The notes under the pieces were generated by a model, which did no database searches, was not told the DNA's origin, and saw nothing but the letters and a program-made list of their open reading frames with translations. From a bacterium (GTDB taxonomy: Bacteria > Babelota > Babeliae > Babelales > Vermiphilaceae), in contig JAKAUA010000029.1 in assembly GCA_021827875.1 (NCBI GenBank), positions 1 to 10,025 of the forward strand: a stretch of 10,025 nucleotides of DNA, read 5' to 3'. Below, in pieces: positions 1-6,687 of the stretch; positions within the stretch are counted from its first letter, which is position 1; every line of letters begins with the position of its first letter. The translations under genes were made by a program, and so were the position numbers.

Positions 1-133
1 AACAGTGGAATCGCGGTATCAAGTTTTGTTGGACCAAAACTAAAGAAGCGTTTCTCGGCTTTTGCCAATTCGCTTCTTCAATTCATAATTTTAAGCTTGT
101 GGGAATTTTCGGATAAGCTCTAAGATAAAGATT
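1..133. other. Left-edge stretch without a confident gene; contains a hairpin
   Basis: No gene is assigned here. The plus strand is open from the window edge to a TAA at 121-123, giving 40 codons with no visible start. The minus strand is also open from about 82 to the edge, again without an ATG. Neither reading matches a family I recognise. The clearest structure is an 8-bp perfect inverted repeat, AAGAAGCG at 43-50 and CGCTTCTT at 71-78, whose 20-base loop holds a small GGC/GCC pairing. No T-run follows it, so it is not a standard terminator. It could lie inside the tail of a gene that begins outside the window. Confidence 0.3.
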
Positions 134-612
134 ATGCAATTTATTTTTGTAACACTATTTATGTTAATAGCTATTCCAACAATGTCGTTCGCCGGAGAAA
201 TGCTATCAAAGAAGAATGAACAGAGTTCTTTTGCACGACCAAGGCCGAGACAGACTTTTCCTATTTAAATCGAGCTGCAGTAGCCCAGCCTTCCACAGCT
301 ACCCAAAGCACTGAAGCATCGACAGTAACTACTGCCGGCCAAGACGCCAATGCAGAACTAGCAGCATTGATTGCTGAAGAACAATCTATACAAAATCTTT
401 CGATTGCTCAGATAGATGCAAGATTTCCAGGCCTTAAGCCATGCAAAGATGAATTAAAACATACGCTTACTAAAAAAGTATTATGTATAAAAATAAAAAA
501 AGCAGCAATATTCAATCTCAAGATCCAAAGAAGATATGCAAGAAAAAACAAGACACTAACACGACAACTCACACAAAACAATGATCTTAATTTTCCTAAT
601 TATGAACTATAA
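134..612 (+). pseudogene. Frameshifted small secreted protein (or -1 frame sequencing error)
   Basis: The reading frame from ATG 134 gives 44 residues ending at TAA 266-268. It has a clear signal peptide: a hydrophobic core at residues 3-15 and a Ser-Phe-Ala cleavage site before Gly21, the same junction as in the intact secreted gene at 650. Just past the stop, the -1 frame (open from 220) continues without interruption to TAA 610-612. It encodes an Ala/Thr/Gln-rich stretch and then a basic Lys/Arg-rich tail. Restoring one base between about 220 and 268 would give one secreted protein of about 160 residues. The downstream part alone has no ATG with a ribosome binding site; a TTG at 367 is the only apparent start and is unconvincing. 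No standard slippery heptamer is visible, so mutation or sequence error is likelier than programmed frameshifting. The family is unknown. Confidence 0.6.
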
Positions 613-623
613 AAATTAAACTT

Positions 624-629
624 TATAAT
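624..629 (+). promoter_or_regulatory. Possible -10 box for the secreted protein at 650
   Basis: A TATAAT hexamer lies 20 bases before the start codon at 650. No convincing -35 hexamer sits 16-18 bases upstream, and in AT-rich DNA a single hexamer is weak evidence. If it is used, the leader would be only about 15 bases, just enough for the weak GGA at 641-643. Confidence 0.25.
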
Positions 630-649
630 TCTTTAAAAATGGATGTTTC

Positions 650-1459
650 ATGAATCATTCTTCAAAAATCGCCATTATACTTCTGCTCTTATCTCTTGGA
701 ACCTCATTTGCCGGTAGAGGTAGAAGAATTAATGCGCGAAATGCTAATCAAACACAAAGAAATACTAATATTCGTGACTCACAGGCACCTCAAGCGCCCG
801 ATTTGCGAGGTATTACAAGACAAGAGCGCATTGCTACACAACAAAATGATGCAAATGCTGTAGCGCGACAACATCATATGATACTTCGTGCTCATACACG
901 CGCAGATCGTGATAATGCACTAGTTCTCAATCAGCATAATGTCCAACAAAACGCACAAATAATCAATGTGCCACGCAATGTTTTTATACGAGTCGGAGCC
1001 TTACCTGTTCCCCTAAATATAGAAGAAGCATATCTACCTAGACAAGATCAACCTGCATTGATGATACAAGAAAATGCAGCAGAAATGCATGATATCTTAG
1101 AACACTCGATAGACGATATAATTGCGCGTACTGTATATGTTTTCAGAATGTTCAGACAATACAATGCAAGACCAAATAGAACAGAACAAGAACGTGCTAA
1201 TGTAGCATTAGAAATGTATCAGTATATAGATCAAACATTATATCAAGTATCAGAAAATGGTGGCGAAGCGCTTATTGAGGGATTAGAATCGGATGATGAT
1301 GTTCTCATGCTTGTAGATGTTCTTAGAGAACGAAGTAATCGACGTCAGCAACAACGTCGCGAACAGCAGGAACTAGCTGCCTTACTCGAGAATGGCGATG
1401 ATAATGACGGAGCAGATCTGGGCGATATAAAACCTAATTACAATGGTTCGGCTGCTTAA
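650..1459 (+). CDS. Secreted Arg/Gln/Asn-rich protein of unknown function, 269 aa
   Basis: I do not recognise a family. Residues 1-21 form a typical Sec signal peptide: a short polar start with Lys6, a Leu/Ile-rich core at 8-15, and cleavage expected after Ala21 in a Ser-Phe-Ala/Gly site. The mature protein begins with a low-complexity, strongly basic Arg/Asn/Gln-rich segment (about 22-110). The middle (about 135-225) looks helical and mixed-charge. It is followed by an Arg/Gln-rich patch near 228-240 and an acidic Asp/Asn tail. No cysteine is seen, so there are no disulfides or lipobox. The start is supported by the signal peptide and a weak GGA six bases upstream. The gene follows another secreted-protein gene (frameshifted) and ends before a strong terminator. 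Export to the periplasm or beyond is likely; a role at the host interface is only inference. Confidence 0.8.
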   Translation: MNHSSKIAIILLLLSLGTSFAGRGRRINARNANQTQRNTNIRDSQAPQAPDLRGITRQERIATQQNDANAVARQHHMILRAHTRADRDNALVLNQHNVQQNAQIINVPRNVFIRVGALPVPLNIEEAYLPRQDQPALMIQENAAEMHDILEHSIDDIIARTVYVFRMFRQYNARPNRTEQERANVALEMYQYIDQTLYQVSENGGEALIEGLESDDDVLMLVDVLRERSNRRQQQRREQQELAALLENGDDNDGADLGDIKPNYNGSAA

Positions 1460-1487
1460 AAACAAATTCTCTGTAATGCAATAATAC

Positions 1488-1517
1488 AAAAGCCGAAATA
1501 ATATTTCGGCTTTTTTT
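1488..1517 (+). terminator. Rho-independent terminator after the secreted protein gene
   Basis: A perfect 12-bp stem (1488-1499 pairing with 1503-1514, core AGCCGAAAT/ATTTCGGCT) closes a three-base loop and runs into seven T residues at 1511-1517. It sits 29 bases after the stop at 1459 and separates the first secreted-protein genes from the unit that starts near 1534. Confidence 0.88.
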
Positions 1518-1533
1518 ATGCTCGTTGTTACGC

Positions 1534-1539
1534 TATAAT
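1534..1539 (+). promoter_or_regulatory. Probable -10 box for the 1583/rsmE unit
   Basis: A perfect TATAAT lies just after the terminator at 1488-1517, where a new promoter is expected. The -35 position falls in the T-run (1511-1516) and is a poor match to TTGACA. Transcription would begin near 1546. That excludes the ATG at 1541 as a translation start and favours the one at 1583. Confidence 0.4.
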
Positions 1540-1570
1540 AATGCACATTAATACGCTACAAATTTCCAAA

Positions 1571-1575
1571 AAGGA
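1571..1575 (+). promoter_or_regulatory. Ribosome binding site fixing the start at 1583
   Basis: AAGGA stands seven bases before ATG 1583. The in-frame upstream ATG at 1541 has no such site, and starting there would put 14 polar residues in front of the signal peptide. Confidence 0.7.
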
Positions 1576-1582
1576 CATCGCA

Positions 1583-1912
1583 ATGTTAAACATAAAACAA
1601 CTGCTCTTTATAGTAATAAGTTTCTTTTTATATACCAACCTGATAGCACAAGAAGCTCCTGAATTCGATTTTGATGCCATGGAAAATGCTATGGTTGAGA
1701 CAGGATTGGATCAAACTATTCAAACACACGTTCCTTCACGCCTTGAAATGGCATTACGCCGCATCGCAGATCCCATATTGTACTTTTTTCTTCGTAGCTA
1801 TAATTATGTAAAAGAACGATATACACGTACCATTACTGCTCTTAAAAGAGTTTTTAATCGCAGATTCCGCCAAACAGAAGAAAATGAAAACAATGCACCG
1901 CAACAAGCATGA
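1583..1912 (+). CDS. Small secreted or membrane-associated protein, unknown function, 109 aa
   Basis: I do not recognise a family. The chosen start at 1583 has a good AAGGA and gives a proper signal peptide: Lys5 followed by a Leu/Ile/Phe-rich core at residues 7-20, with likely cleavage around Ala22-Gln23. The next segment is acidic (about 24-40). The rest is predicted helical, with a hydrophobic aromatic patch (Ile-Leu-Tyr-Phe-Phe-Leu) followed by many Arg and Lys residues, then a polar Glu/Asn/Gln tail. The acidic-then-basic layout with an aromatic patch could mean membrane contact or an amphipathic helix. The 3' end overlaps the rsmE start by 29 bases in another frame, so the two are probably translated from one message. 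An in-frame ATG at 1541 would add 14 residues but lacks a ribosome binding site. Confidence 0.72.
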   Translation: MLNIKQLLFIVISFFLYTNLIAQEAPEFDFDAMENAMVETGLDQTIQTHVPSRLEMALRRIADPILYFFLRSYNYVKERYTRTITALKRVFNRRFRQTEENENNAPQQA

Positions 1913-2642
1913 ATTTGCCCTGCTTTGCCCCAATCTATCAGAACTTGTAGCCAATAAACGACAAGATATTACTATTACTGATGATCTTCTTGTTCATCGC
2001 ATTACCCATGTTTTGCGCTTGGCGCCACAAGAATCAATCATCTTGTTTGATCGTGCTCATCATGCATTTTGCACTCTACAGACTATTACTAAAAAAAATT
2101 GTACTGTTCGTGTAAATGAGCTACATACCAATACAACTATTTTACCAATTATTACCTTTTTACTCCCCTTACTCAAACGAGATGCACTTGAAGAACTTGT
2201 TTATTCTTTAACAGAAATAGGGGTCACTTCTATACAATTAATCAAAACAGAAAAAATACAACGTTCCTGGAATGGCACTCCTGAATATGAACGATTACAA
2301 AAAATTATAATAGCCGCCGCAGAGCAATCAAAAAATTATACGTATCCTTTATTGCATGAGCCTTGCGCATTAGATGAAGCTCTGAGAAATTGCCCAAATC
2401 CTGCCACTAAGCTCTATGCCGACCCTGAAGGAGAGTTATTAGCTAAGTTCTTTGCCGAAACATCCGGCACAAAACAATCTTCTTTTGTCCTTATGATTGG
2501 CCCGGAAGGGGATCTGGTGCAATCGGAAAAAGAACAACTTCGCACTGCTTATTTTACTTTCTGTGCATTAACCCCGACAATCTTGCGATCAGTACAAGCA
2601 GGAGCTGTTTTTGCGGGTATTATCAGGTCATTCTACCGCTAG
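1884..2642 (+). CDS. rsmE: 16S rRNA (uracil-1498-N3)-methyltransferase RsmE
   Basis: RsmE uses S-adenosylmethionine to methylate N3 of U1498 in 16S rRNA, late in 30S assembly. The 252 residues match the usual family length. The N-terminal PUA-like part shows the His-Val-Leu-Arg-Leu segment at 42-46 and a Leu-Phe-Asp strand at 54-56. The SPOUT domain shows a Lys-Arg-Asp-Ala-Leu-Glu-Glu segment leading into Thr-Glu-Ile-Gly-Val, then Ala-Ala-Glu-Gln-Ser, Ile-Gly-Pro-Glu-Gly (205-209) and the C-terminal knot strand Ile-Leu-Arg at 233-235. Two usual motifs differ: the second Gly after Gly-Pro-Glu-Gly is Asp210, and the Arg-Thr-Glu-Thr-Ala knot motif reads Arg-Ser-Val-Gln-Ala (235-239). The start overlaps the upstream gene by 29 bases, which suggests translational coupling; Met4 (1893) is an alternative start. 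Family assignment is firm, catalytic competence less so. Confidence 0.88.
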   Translation: MKTMHRNKHEFALLCPNLSELVANKRQDITITDDLLVHRITHVLRLAPQESIILFDRAHHAFCTLQTITKKNCTVRVNELHTNTTILPIITFLLPLLKRDALEELVYSLTEIGVTSIQLIKTEKIQRSWNGTPEYERLQKIIIAAAEQSKNYTYPLLHEPCALDEALRNCPNPATKLYADPEGELLAKFFAETSGTKQSSFVLMIGPEGDLVQSEKEQLRTAYFTFCALTPTILRSVQAGAVFAGIIRSFYR

Positions 2643-2708
2643 AAATATTCTTTGCTTTTCATCTCACAAAACCGTTATCCTTATTCATAATCGAATGTTT
2701 AGCAGAAT

Positions 2709-2715
2709 AAAGGAG
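2709..2715 (+). promoter_or_regulatory. Strong ribosome binding site for the ankyrin-type protein
   Basis: AAAGGAG lies four bases before ATG 2720. It is the best Shine-Dalgarno match in the window and fixes this start. A loose promoter candidate (TTGCTT 2652-2657, 18 bases, TATCCT 2676-2681) lies upstream but is unconvincing. Confidence 0.65.
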
Positions 2716-2719
2716 ATCT

Positions 2720-3778
2720 ATGTCTAAACAGCCTCACCGGTCCAGGTATACTGATATTGCGGTAATACTCGGCTCACTTGTTGTCGTTGGTGGTGCCATA
2801 TCCATGGTTCATAGCACCAAAAAAGAAATCGTACAAACTCATCAAACTAATATAGATACTGACGCAACAGATAATGTAAAAAATGCAGCTGATGCTAATG
2901 CCCCTGAATTATCTTCTAGTGATAATGCCTCAAAGTCATCTGCTGATATTATTCCCCTCTTGCCGCCACCGCCAACTACACATGCACAAGAACCGGTTGA
3001 ATCGACAAAAACCGTTGTTACGAAAAGCAATGAAGCATTAAGAACCTATATTGCCCCTTTGATTGCTGCCAATAATGTGCAAGATATTGCAGATATTCTA
3101 AAAGGCAACACTATCGACAAAGTTGCACAATTGACTGATGCCATCATATCAGATAAAAAATCATTACTAGGCTATACAAGCAAAGTGCAACTTATTTTGG
3201 CTCTCGCTTTGAATTACACAAGCCTCGCTGAACAATCGATGCTTTTTGATATCTTTCTTGCACATCAACAACTATTTTTAGCCAAATCTCCCCCTATTCT
3301 TTTTATTGCAGCAACCGATCTTCTTGACACTGCCATTCCTTCTTTACTTGGATGGGCAAAAATAAAAGAAGCCGAGTATCCTGATTTACAAAATAAAATA
3401 GTAAAAAGTGCTCTCTCGTACACTGTTTCTAACAATAGCCCTGACCGCTTGGGACACATGATTGCTAATGGTGTTCCGATTAATAGCAAACAAGCAACAG
3501 AATTATTGTGGGCGGTAGTAATGGGAAATAAAAAAGCTGATTTTATGCCACTCTTAAAAGAATGTGCTGCAAATTTTGATGATATTAAAAACAAAAGTAC
3601 ACCATTAATTGCTGCAATCACGAATAACAATAAAGAGCTTGTACAAGCTCTCCTTGATAATGGCGCATCTATTGGCTTTATGCCATCGCCGGATACCGGC
3701 TCTCCATTGCAACAAGCCATCGTACAAAAACGCACTGATATAGAATTGTTATTAAGAAGTCGTGGCGCTAAAGAATAA
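2720..3778 (+). CDS. Membrane-anchored protein with C-terminal ankyrin-type repeats, 352 aa
   Basis: A short basic N-terminus (Lys3, His6, Arg7, Arg9) precedes one hydrophobic segment at about residues 12-30, read as an uncleaved anchor because no clear cleavage site follows. A polar Asp/Ala/Ser/Asn-rich linker runs to about 100 and includes a Leu-Pro-Pro-Pro-Pro stretch. The rest is helical. The last 60 residues contain two recognisable ankyrin-type units: one from about 291 (Thr-Pro-Leu-Ile-Ala-Ala, then a Leu-Leu-Asp-Asn-Gly-Ala turn) and one from about 327 (Ser-Pro-Leu-Gln-Gln-Ala, then Leu-Leu-Arg-Ser-Arg-Gly-Ala). A degenerate unit probably precedes them near 245-285. Ankyrin repeats bind proteins; the target is unknown. 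With the basic residues inside, the repeats would face the periplasm. The gene converges on tsaB with a four-base gap. Confidence 0.78.
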   Translation: MSKQPHRSRYTDIAVILGSLVVVGGAISMVHSTKKEIVQTHQTNIDTDATDNVKNAADANAPELSSSDNASKSSADIIPLLPPPPTTHAQEPVESTKTVVTKSNEALRTYIAPLIAANNVQDIADILKGNTIDKVAQLTDAIISDKKSLLGYTSKVQLILALALNYTSLAEQSMLFDIFLAHQQLFLAKSPPILFIAATDLLDTAIPSLLGWAKIKEAEYPDLQNKIVKSALSYTVSNNSPDRLGHMIANGVPINSKQATELLWAVVMGNKKADFMPLLKECAANFDDIKNKSTPLIAAITNNNKELVQALLDNGASIGFMPSPDTGSPLQQAIVQKRTDIELLLRSRGAKE

Positions 3779-3794
3779 GATTTTAAATCTTTTT
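3777..3794. terminator. Possible weak terminator between convergent genes
   Basis: AAGATT and AATCTT form an AU-only hairpin around a three-base loop, followed by a T-run at 3790-3794. It sits in the four-base gap between the convergent ankyrin-type gene and tsaB and extends into the end of tsaB. The stem has only two G-C pairs, so it would be a weak terminator at best. Confidence 0.28.
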
Positions 3795-4481
3795 CATCTG
3801 TCCAAGCTGATTTTTATATTGCTGCTGCTTAAGGTATAAGGGAAAAAGTTGTGATGAAACATCTTGCTGCGTCATCCATTTTTTGTACGCTTGTTGCGCA
3901 AGAAAGTCGAGTGAGCAGAGCTGATTTTCTTTGATAATCGTCGCTCTGTTATGCAATACCGCATTAATCTGTTCCACATACATGACAGAGCCTACACCCA
4001 CAAAGCGTATTTTATGTTCAGAATATGTTTGTTTAATGTATGGTAAAAATTCCTCTATAGATTGGCAGCCGGTATAGATAATCTGGCCATTCTGCGCAAT
4101 TCCTACATAGACATCTTTATTAAAAGCATCCAACAATGCGATAATTATTGGATGGTTATCATCTTGGTGCTGTTCTAATAATGCTCGCAAGCCGTCAAGC
4201 CCGACAAGAGGTAATGATGTCGCAAAAGCAAATCCATTTACCGTCGCGATAATAATACGCAGTGTAGTAAAGGGCGCAGGACCTTGATTGGCAGCGATAA
4301 AAGTAAGCTGAGAAAAAGAGCAGTTATTTCTTTCTAACAATGCGCTTACCAGCGGCACCGTCATTTTGCCCGCGCTCATTTTATCTTCGCAGACTCTATC
4401 AATACGGCGACCAGCGCTATAAAGCCCTATTTCAACGGTATCATAGGTGTTCTGTATCACTAAATAAGTTGGATTCGTCAT
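3783..4481 (-). CDS. tsaB: TsaB-like tRNA t6A37 biosynthesis protein
   Basis: TsaB is the ASKHA-fold partner that dimerises with TsaD, which moves threonylcarbamoyl onto A37 of tRNAs reading ANN codons; TsaB is not itself the catalyst. The 232 residues fit the family. Visible hallmarks are the N-terminal Ile-Gln-Asn-Thr strand at 9-12, the segment at 65-76 reading Asn-Gln-Gly-Pro-Ala-Pro-Phe-Thr-Thr-Leu-Arg-Ile (usual form Gly-Pro-Gly-Ser-Phe-Thr-Gly-Leu-Arg), and Leu-Leu-Asp-Ala at 116-119 followed by Asp-Val-Tyr, matching the family's Asp-Ala-Arg...Glu-Val-Tyr. Three small residues of the glycine-rich loop are replaced, and the Arg after Asp-Ala is Phe. The gene lies 12 bases after the zinc-ribbon gene on the same strand, so the two are probably cotranscribed. 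No strong ribosome binding site is seen, consistent with coupling. Confidence 0.78.
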   Translation of the reverse strand: MTNPTYLVIQNTYDTVEIGLYSAGRRIDRVCEDKMSAGKMTVPLVSALLERNNCSFSQLTFIAANQGPAPFTTLRIIIATVNGFAFATSLPLVGLDGLRALLEQHQDDNHPIIIALLDAFNKDVYVGIAQNGQIIYTGCQSIEEFLPYIKQTYSEHKIRFVGVGSVMYVEQINAVLHNRATIIKENQLCSLDFLAQQAYKKWMTQQDVSSQLFPLYLKQQQYKNQLGQMKKI

Positions 4482-4493
4482 CTTTGTGTATGG

Positions 4494-4667
4494 TTATTTT
4501 CTGCATTTCTGCTGTTGGTAAAATATACTGAAAGAATCAAACTCTATTGTTTTATCTTTCTTAAGAATAATTTTACCACAATTCAAACATTTCCACCCAT
4601 CAAAATTAAGAAAATGATCAAAAAATGATTGTAGGACCATGAGGCCCCCACATTTTTTACACTTCAT
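4494..4667 (-). CDS. Small zinc-ribbon protein, 57 aa
   Basis: This short gene starts at ATG 4667 and ends at TAA 4494-4496. The product carries two Cys-x2-Cys knuckles: Cys3/Cys6 within Cys-Lys-Lys-Cys-Gly-Gly, and Cys27/Cys30 within Trp-Lys-Cys-Leu-Asn-Cys-Gly. They are 20 residues apart, the layout of a zinc ribbon that binds one metal ion with four thiolates. The remaining residues (about 31-57) are Lys-rich and polar. An AAGGGG ribosome binding site lies four bases upstream. A promoter with a perfect TTGACA is visible further upstream, and tsaB follows after 12 bases. Zinc ribbons of this size often bind nucleic acids or proteins, but nothing in the sequence decides which. The gene is easily missed because it is under 60 codons; the motif, ribosome binding site and promoter together make it convincing. 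Confidence 0.82.
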   Translation of the reverse strand: MKCKKCGGLMVLQSFFDHFLNFDGWKCLNCGKIILKKDKTIEFDSFSIFYQQQKCRK

Positions 4668-4671
4668 ATGA

Positions 4672-4677
4672 CCCCTT
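4672..4677 (-). promoter_or_regulatory. Ribosome binding site of the zinc-ribbon gene
   Basis: Read on the minus strand, AAGGGG lies four bases before ATG 4667. Its spacing resembles that of the ankyrin-type gene's site, and it supports this small ORF as a real gene. Confidence 0.6.
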
Positions 4678-4760
4678 TTTTAGAGTTTGATAGCCGCCAT
4701 GAATAAATTTTTCCGCATCCAAAAGCAACTTTACTTCACCACACTACCTTTTAAAAACAA

Positions 4761-4812
4761 AGGTAAGCAATTTACCCATAATTTGTCAATGAGTGTTTTT
4801 TTTGTTTTTTTT
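4761..4812 (-). promoter_or_regulatory. Promoter with A-tract upstream element and inverted repeat, for zinc ribbon-tsaB
   Basis: On the minus strand a perfect TTGACA (4784-4789) is followed 17 bases later by TTACCT (4761-4766), which is preceded by TG as in an extended -10. Two runs of eight A residues (T-runs 4796-4803 and 4805-4812 on the plus strand) lie at about -43 to -59, exactly where an UP element contacts the RNA polymerase alpha subunit. A 5-bp inverted repeat, GGTAA 4762-4766 and TTACC 4772-4776, covers the -10 and could be an operator. The leader would be about 87 bases. The intergenic stretch 4668-4810 holds nothing else I can support. Confidence 0.5.
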
Positions 4813-5221
4813 AACTGTTTTTTTGTAAAAAACAATAATTTAAATAGCTTTCAAGAATAAAGGCTGCGGCAATGGCATGTGACTGCTGTTTCTCTTCTTT
4901 GGTGCGCGCCTGCTTTAGCGATGCAGCGCGCTTACTGCTCAAACGCTCATCCCACAAAATCCACTGAATATTCGTAAATTCTTTTTCAAGTCGCTCTTTA
5001 ATTTGAATAATTTTTTTTGTTTGTTCACTTTCAGTACCGCGCATCGTTTTTGGATATCCTATAACAACGGATTCGACTTTTTCTTTTTCAAATAACGCAG
5101 GCAAGGCAGAAAAAAGATTTTTGGTTTGATAGGTTTGATATGGCTTGGCAATAATGCCCATGGGATCAGAAAGAGCTACTCCTGTCCAGACATCGCCAAT
5201 ATCAAAAGCAGCATATTTCAT
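4811..5221 (-). CDS. ruvX: RuvX/YqgF-type RNase H-fold nuclease, putative pre-16S rRNA processing
   Basis: YqgF/RuvX proteins are RNase H-fold nucleases linked to 5' maturation of 16S rRNA and originally proposed as Holliday junction resolvases. The 136 residues are the usual length. Strand one reads Ala-Phe-Asp7-Ile-Gly, then Thr-Gly-Val-Ala-Leu-Ser-Asp (13-19). Val-Val-Ile-Gly-Tyr-Pro (52-57) is followed by Arg-Gly-Thr-Glu; Trp-Asp-Glu92-Arg-Leu-Ser-Ser carries the second acidic residue; and Ala-Ala-Ala-Phe-Ile-Leu (118-123) marks the last helix. The third catalytic Asp, usually three residues before the Ala-Ala of that helix, is His115 here. The usual Lys-Arg after the first Asp-x-Gly is Val-Trp (11-12). 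GAGG lies four bases before the ATG. The gene is divergent from the first carrier gene and upstream of the zinc-ribbon gene on the same strand. Confidence 0.85.
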   Translation of the reverse strand: MKYAAFDIGDVWTGVALSDPMGIIAKPYQTYQTKNLFSALPALFEKEKVESVVIGYPKTMRGTESEQTKKIIQIKERLEKEFTNIQWILWDERLSSKRAASLKQARTKEEKQQSHAIAAAFILESYLNYCFLQKNS

Positions 5222-5254
5222 GACACCTCATTGTATTAATATTGTTGAAAATTA

Positions 5255-5262
5255 AGTATACT
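5255..5262. promoter_or_regulatory. Palindromic AGTATACT, possible shared -10 for divergent genes
   Basis: AGTATACT is its own reverse complement, so TATACT reads as a -10 box on both strands in the 96-base gap between ruvX and the first carrier gene. On the minus strand TTGCTC (5279-5284) stands 18 bases upstream. On the plus strand the best -35 (TTGTAT 5231-5236) is 20 bases away, which is long. A separate TATAAT at 5291-5296 is another plus-strand candidate. Confidence 0.35.
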
Positions 5263-5317
5263 GGGCAGCATTACCCCCGAGCAATGAAAATATAATAAAA
5301 AAATAAGAAAGGTTACT

Positions 5318-6640
5318 ATGTTGCTTTTAAATAGTATACAAACACTTCTCAATACCATCATGGGATGGCCACTCATTCTCTATGTTATCAGCATAGGAGT
5401 TATATGCAGCATAGTATTAAAAGGAATACAGTTACGTTATTTTGCCTATGCGTGGAAATTAATTCTTTTCCCGCCAAAACAAACGGCTGGCGTAAAAGCA
5501 GACATGACGCCGCTACAAGCATTCATTAATACGTTAAGCACTAACTTAGGAAATGGTAGCTTGGCCGGCGTCGCAACCGCATTGTATGCCGGTGGTCCCG
5601 GTGCGGCGATTTGGATGCTTATCATAGGCTTTATTCTCATGCCGGTGCGTTTTGCAGAAGTATATTTAAGCGTACTCTTCAGTGCAGAAAAAAAGAGTAG
5701 CAGTACTATTGGTGGCCCAATGCTCTATTTACAATCAGTTGTCGGCGGCGCACTGTTAGCACCAATATATGCACTACTCTGTCTTCTCTTTATGATTGTT
5801 GGCAGCGGCATTCAATCAAACTCCATTCGCATTAGTATGCAAAATTGGCAAATAAATCCCTGGATTACTGCAACAGTCCTATTACTCTTTATTCTCTACG
5901 TTACCTTTGGTGGCGCTGCACGCATTGTTAAAATTTCTGATCGCATCGTACCGATCAAAGTTGTTGTATTCTTTGTCTCTACAACAATTATATTATTGTA
6001 TCATGCATCATCGTTACTTCCGGCACTCAAATTAATGACATCTGCCGCATTTTCTCCATTGGCTGCCATGGGTGGCATGTTGGGCTTTAGCGTACAACAA
6101 GCAATGCGTTTTGGTATCTCGCGCTCAATTTTGGCAACAGAATCAGGTCTTGGTACTGCGGCAATTCTTTTCAGCGCAACAGGAAGCAAAGAGCCCGAAA
6201 AAGATGGTATCATTGCTATGCTCAGCACCTTTATTAGTACGCTCGTATGCTTTATCTTAGCATTGTGTATTGTTGCCAGTGGTGTATGGAACAATGGCAT
6301 GACCAGCACTGCACTCACCATAGCATCATATTCAACAGTCTTTGGTTGGCTTGCCGGCTGGATAGTGAGCTTTATGTCCATTGCTTTTGGCGTCGGCGTG
6401 TTAGTAGCCTATGCCTATATTACCAAAGAAACATGGATCAGTATTTCGCGCGGTAAATTTATACAACCATTTACCATCATATATTGCTTGTGTGTTTTTG
6501 CTGGTGCTCTTATTAATGTGGATCTTGTTTTTACAATTGCTGATTATACCAATGCTGGAATGCTCCTTATCAACTTATTTGGTATTTTTTATCTGTTACC
6601 AAAAATTTCTCAAGGCCTTACTCGCTTTGAAAAGAAATAA
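5318..6640 (+). CDS. AGCS-family sodium/amino-acid symporter, copy 1, 440 aa
   Basis: AGCS carriers are inner-membrane proteins of the LeuT-type fold that import alanine or glycine with sodium. The protein is almost wholly hydrophobic, with roughly ten to eleven membrane segments. Family signatures are Thr-Pro-Leu-Gln-Ala at 64-68, Ala-Gly-Val-Ala-Thr-Ala at 83-88, Gly-Gly-Pro-Gly-Ala at 92-96, Phe-Ala-Glu-Val at 112-115 and Gly-Gly-Pro-Met-Leu-Tyr at 132-137. In the second half Glu-Ser-Gly-Leu-Gly-Thr-Ala matches the family's Glu-Ala-Gly-Leu-Gly-Ser-Ala. The usual Gly-Thr-Gly-Asn loop reads Gly-Asn-Gly-Ser (78-81), and a conserved Phe-Ile-Asp-Thr reads Phe-Ile-Ser-Thr, so the substrate may differ. 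Length is near typical. AAAGG lies five bases before the ATG. It heads a run with copy 2 and murE. Confidence 0.87.
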   Translation: MLLLNSIQTLLNTIMGWPLILYVISIGVICSIVLKGIQLRYFAYAWKLILFPPKQTAGVKADMTPLQAFINTLSTNLGNGSLAGVATALYAGGPGAAIWMLIIGFILMPVRFAEVYLSVLFSAEKKSSSTIGGPMLYLQSVVGGALLAPIYALLCLLFMIVGSGIQSNSIRISMQNWQINPWITATVLLLFILYVTFGGAARIVKISDRIVPIKVVVFFVSTTIILLYHASSLLPALKLMTSAAFSPLAAMGGMLGFSVQQAMRFGISRSILATESGLGTAAILFSATGSKEPEKDGIIAMLSTFISTLVCFILALCIVASGVWNNGMTSTALTIASYSTVFGWLAGWIVSFMSIAFGVGVLVAYAYITKETWISISRGKFIQPFTIIYCLCVFAGALINVDLVFTIADYTNAGMLLINLFGIFYLLPKISQGLTRFEKK

Positions 6641-6677
6641 TAGCTGCCTTGTATGATGAAAATATAATTAAAAAAAG

Positions 6678-6682
6678 AAAGG
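6678..6682 (+). promoter_or_regulatory. Ribosome binding site fixing the start of carrier copy 2
   Basis: AAAGG lies five bases before ATG 6688, the same arrangement as before ATG 5318 in copy 1. The in-frame ATG at 6649 would add 13 Lys-rich residues absent from copy 1 and would translate through this site, so it is rejected. Confidence 0.75.
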
Positions 6683-6687
6683 TTATT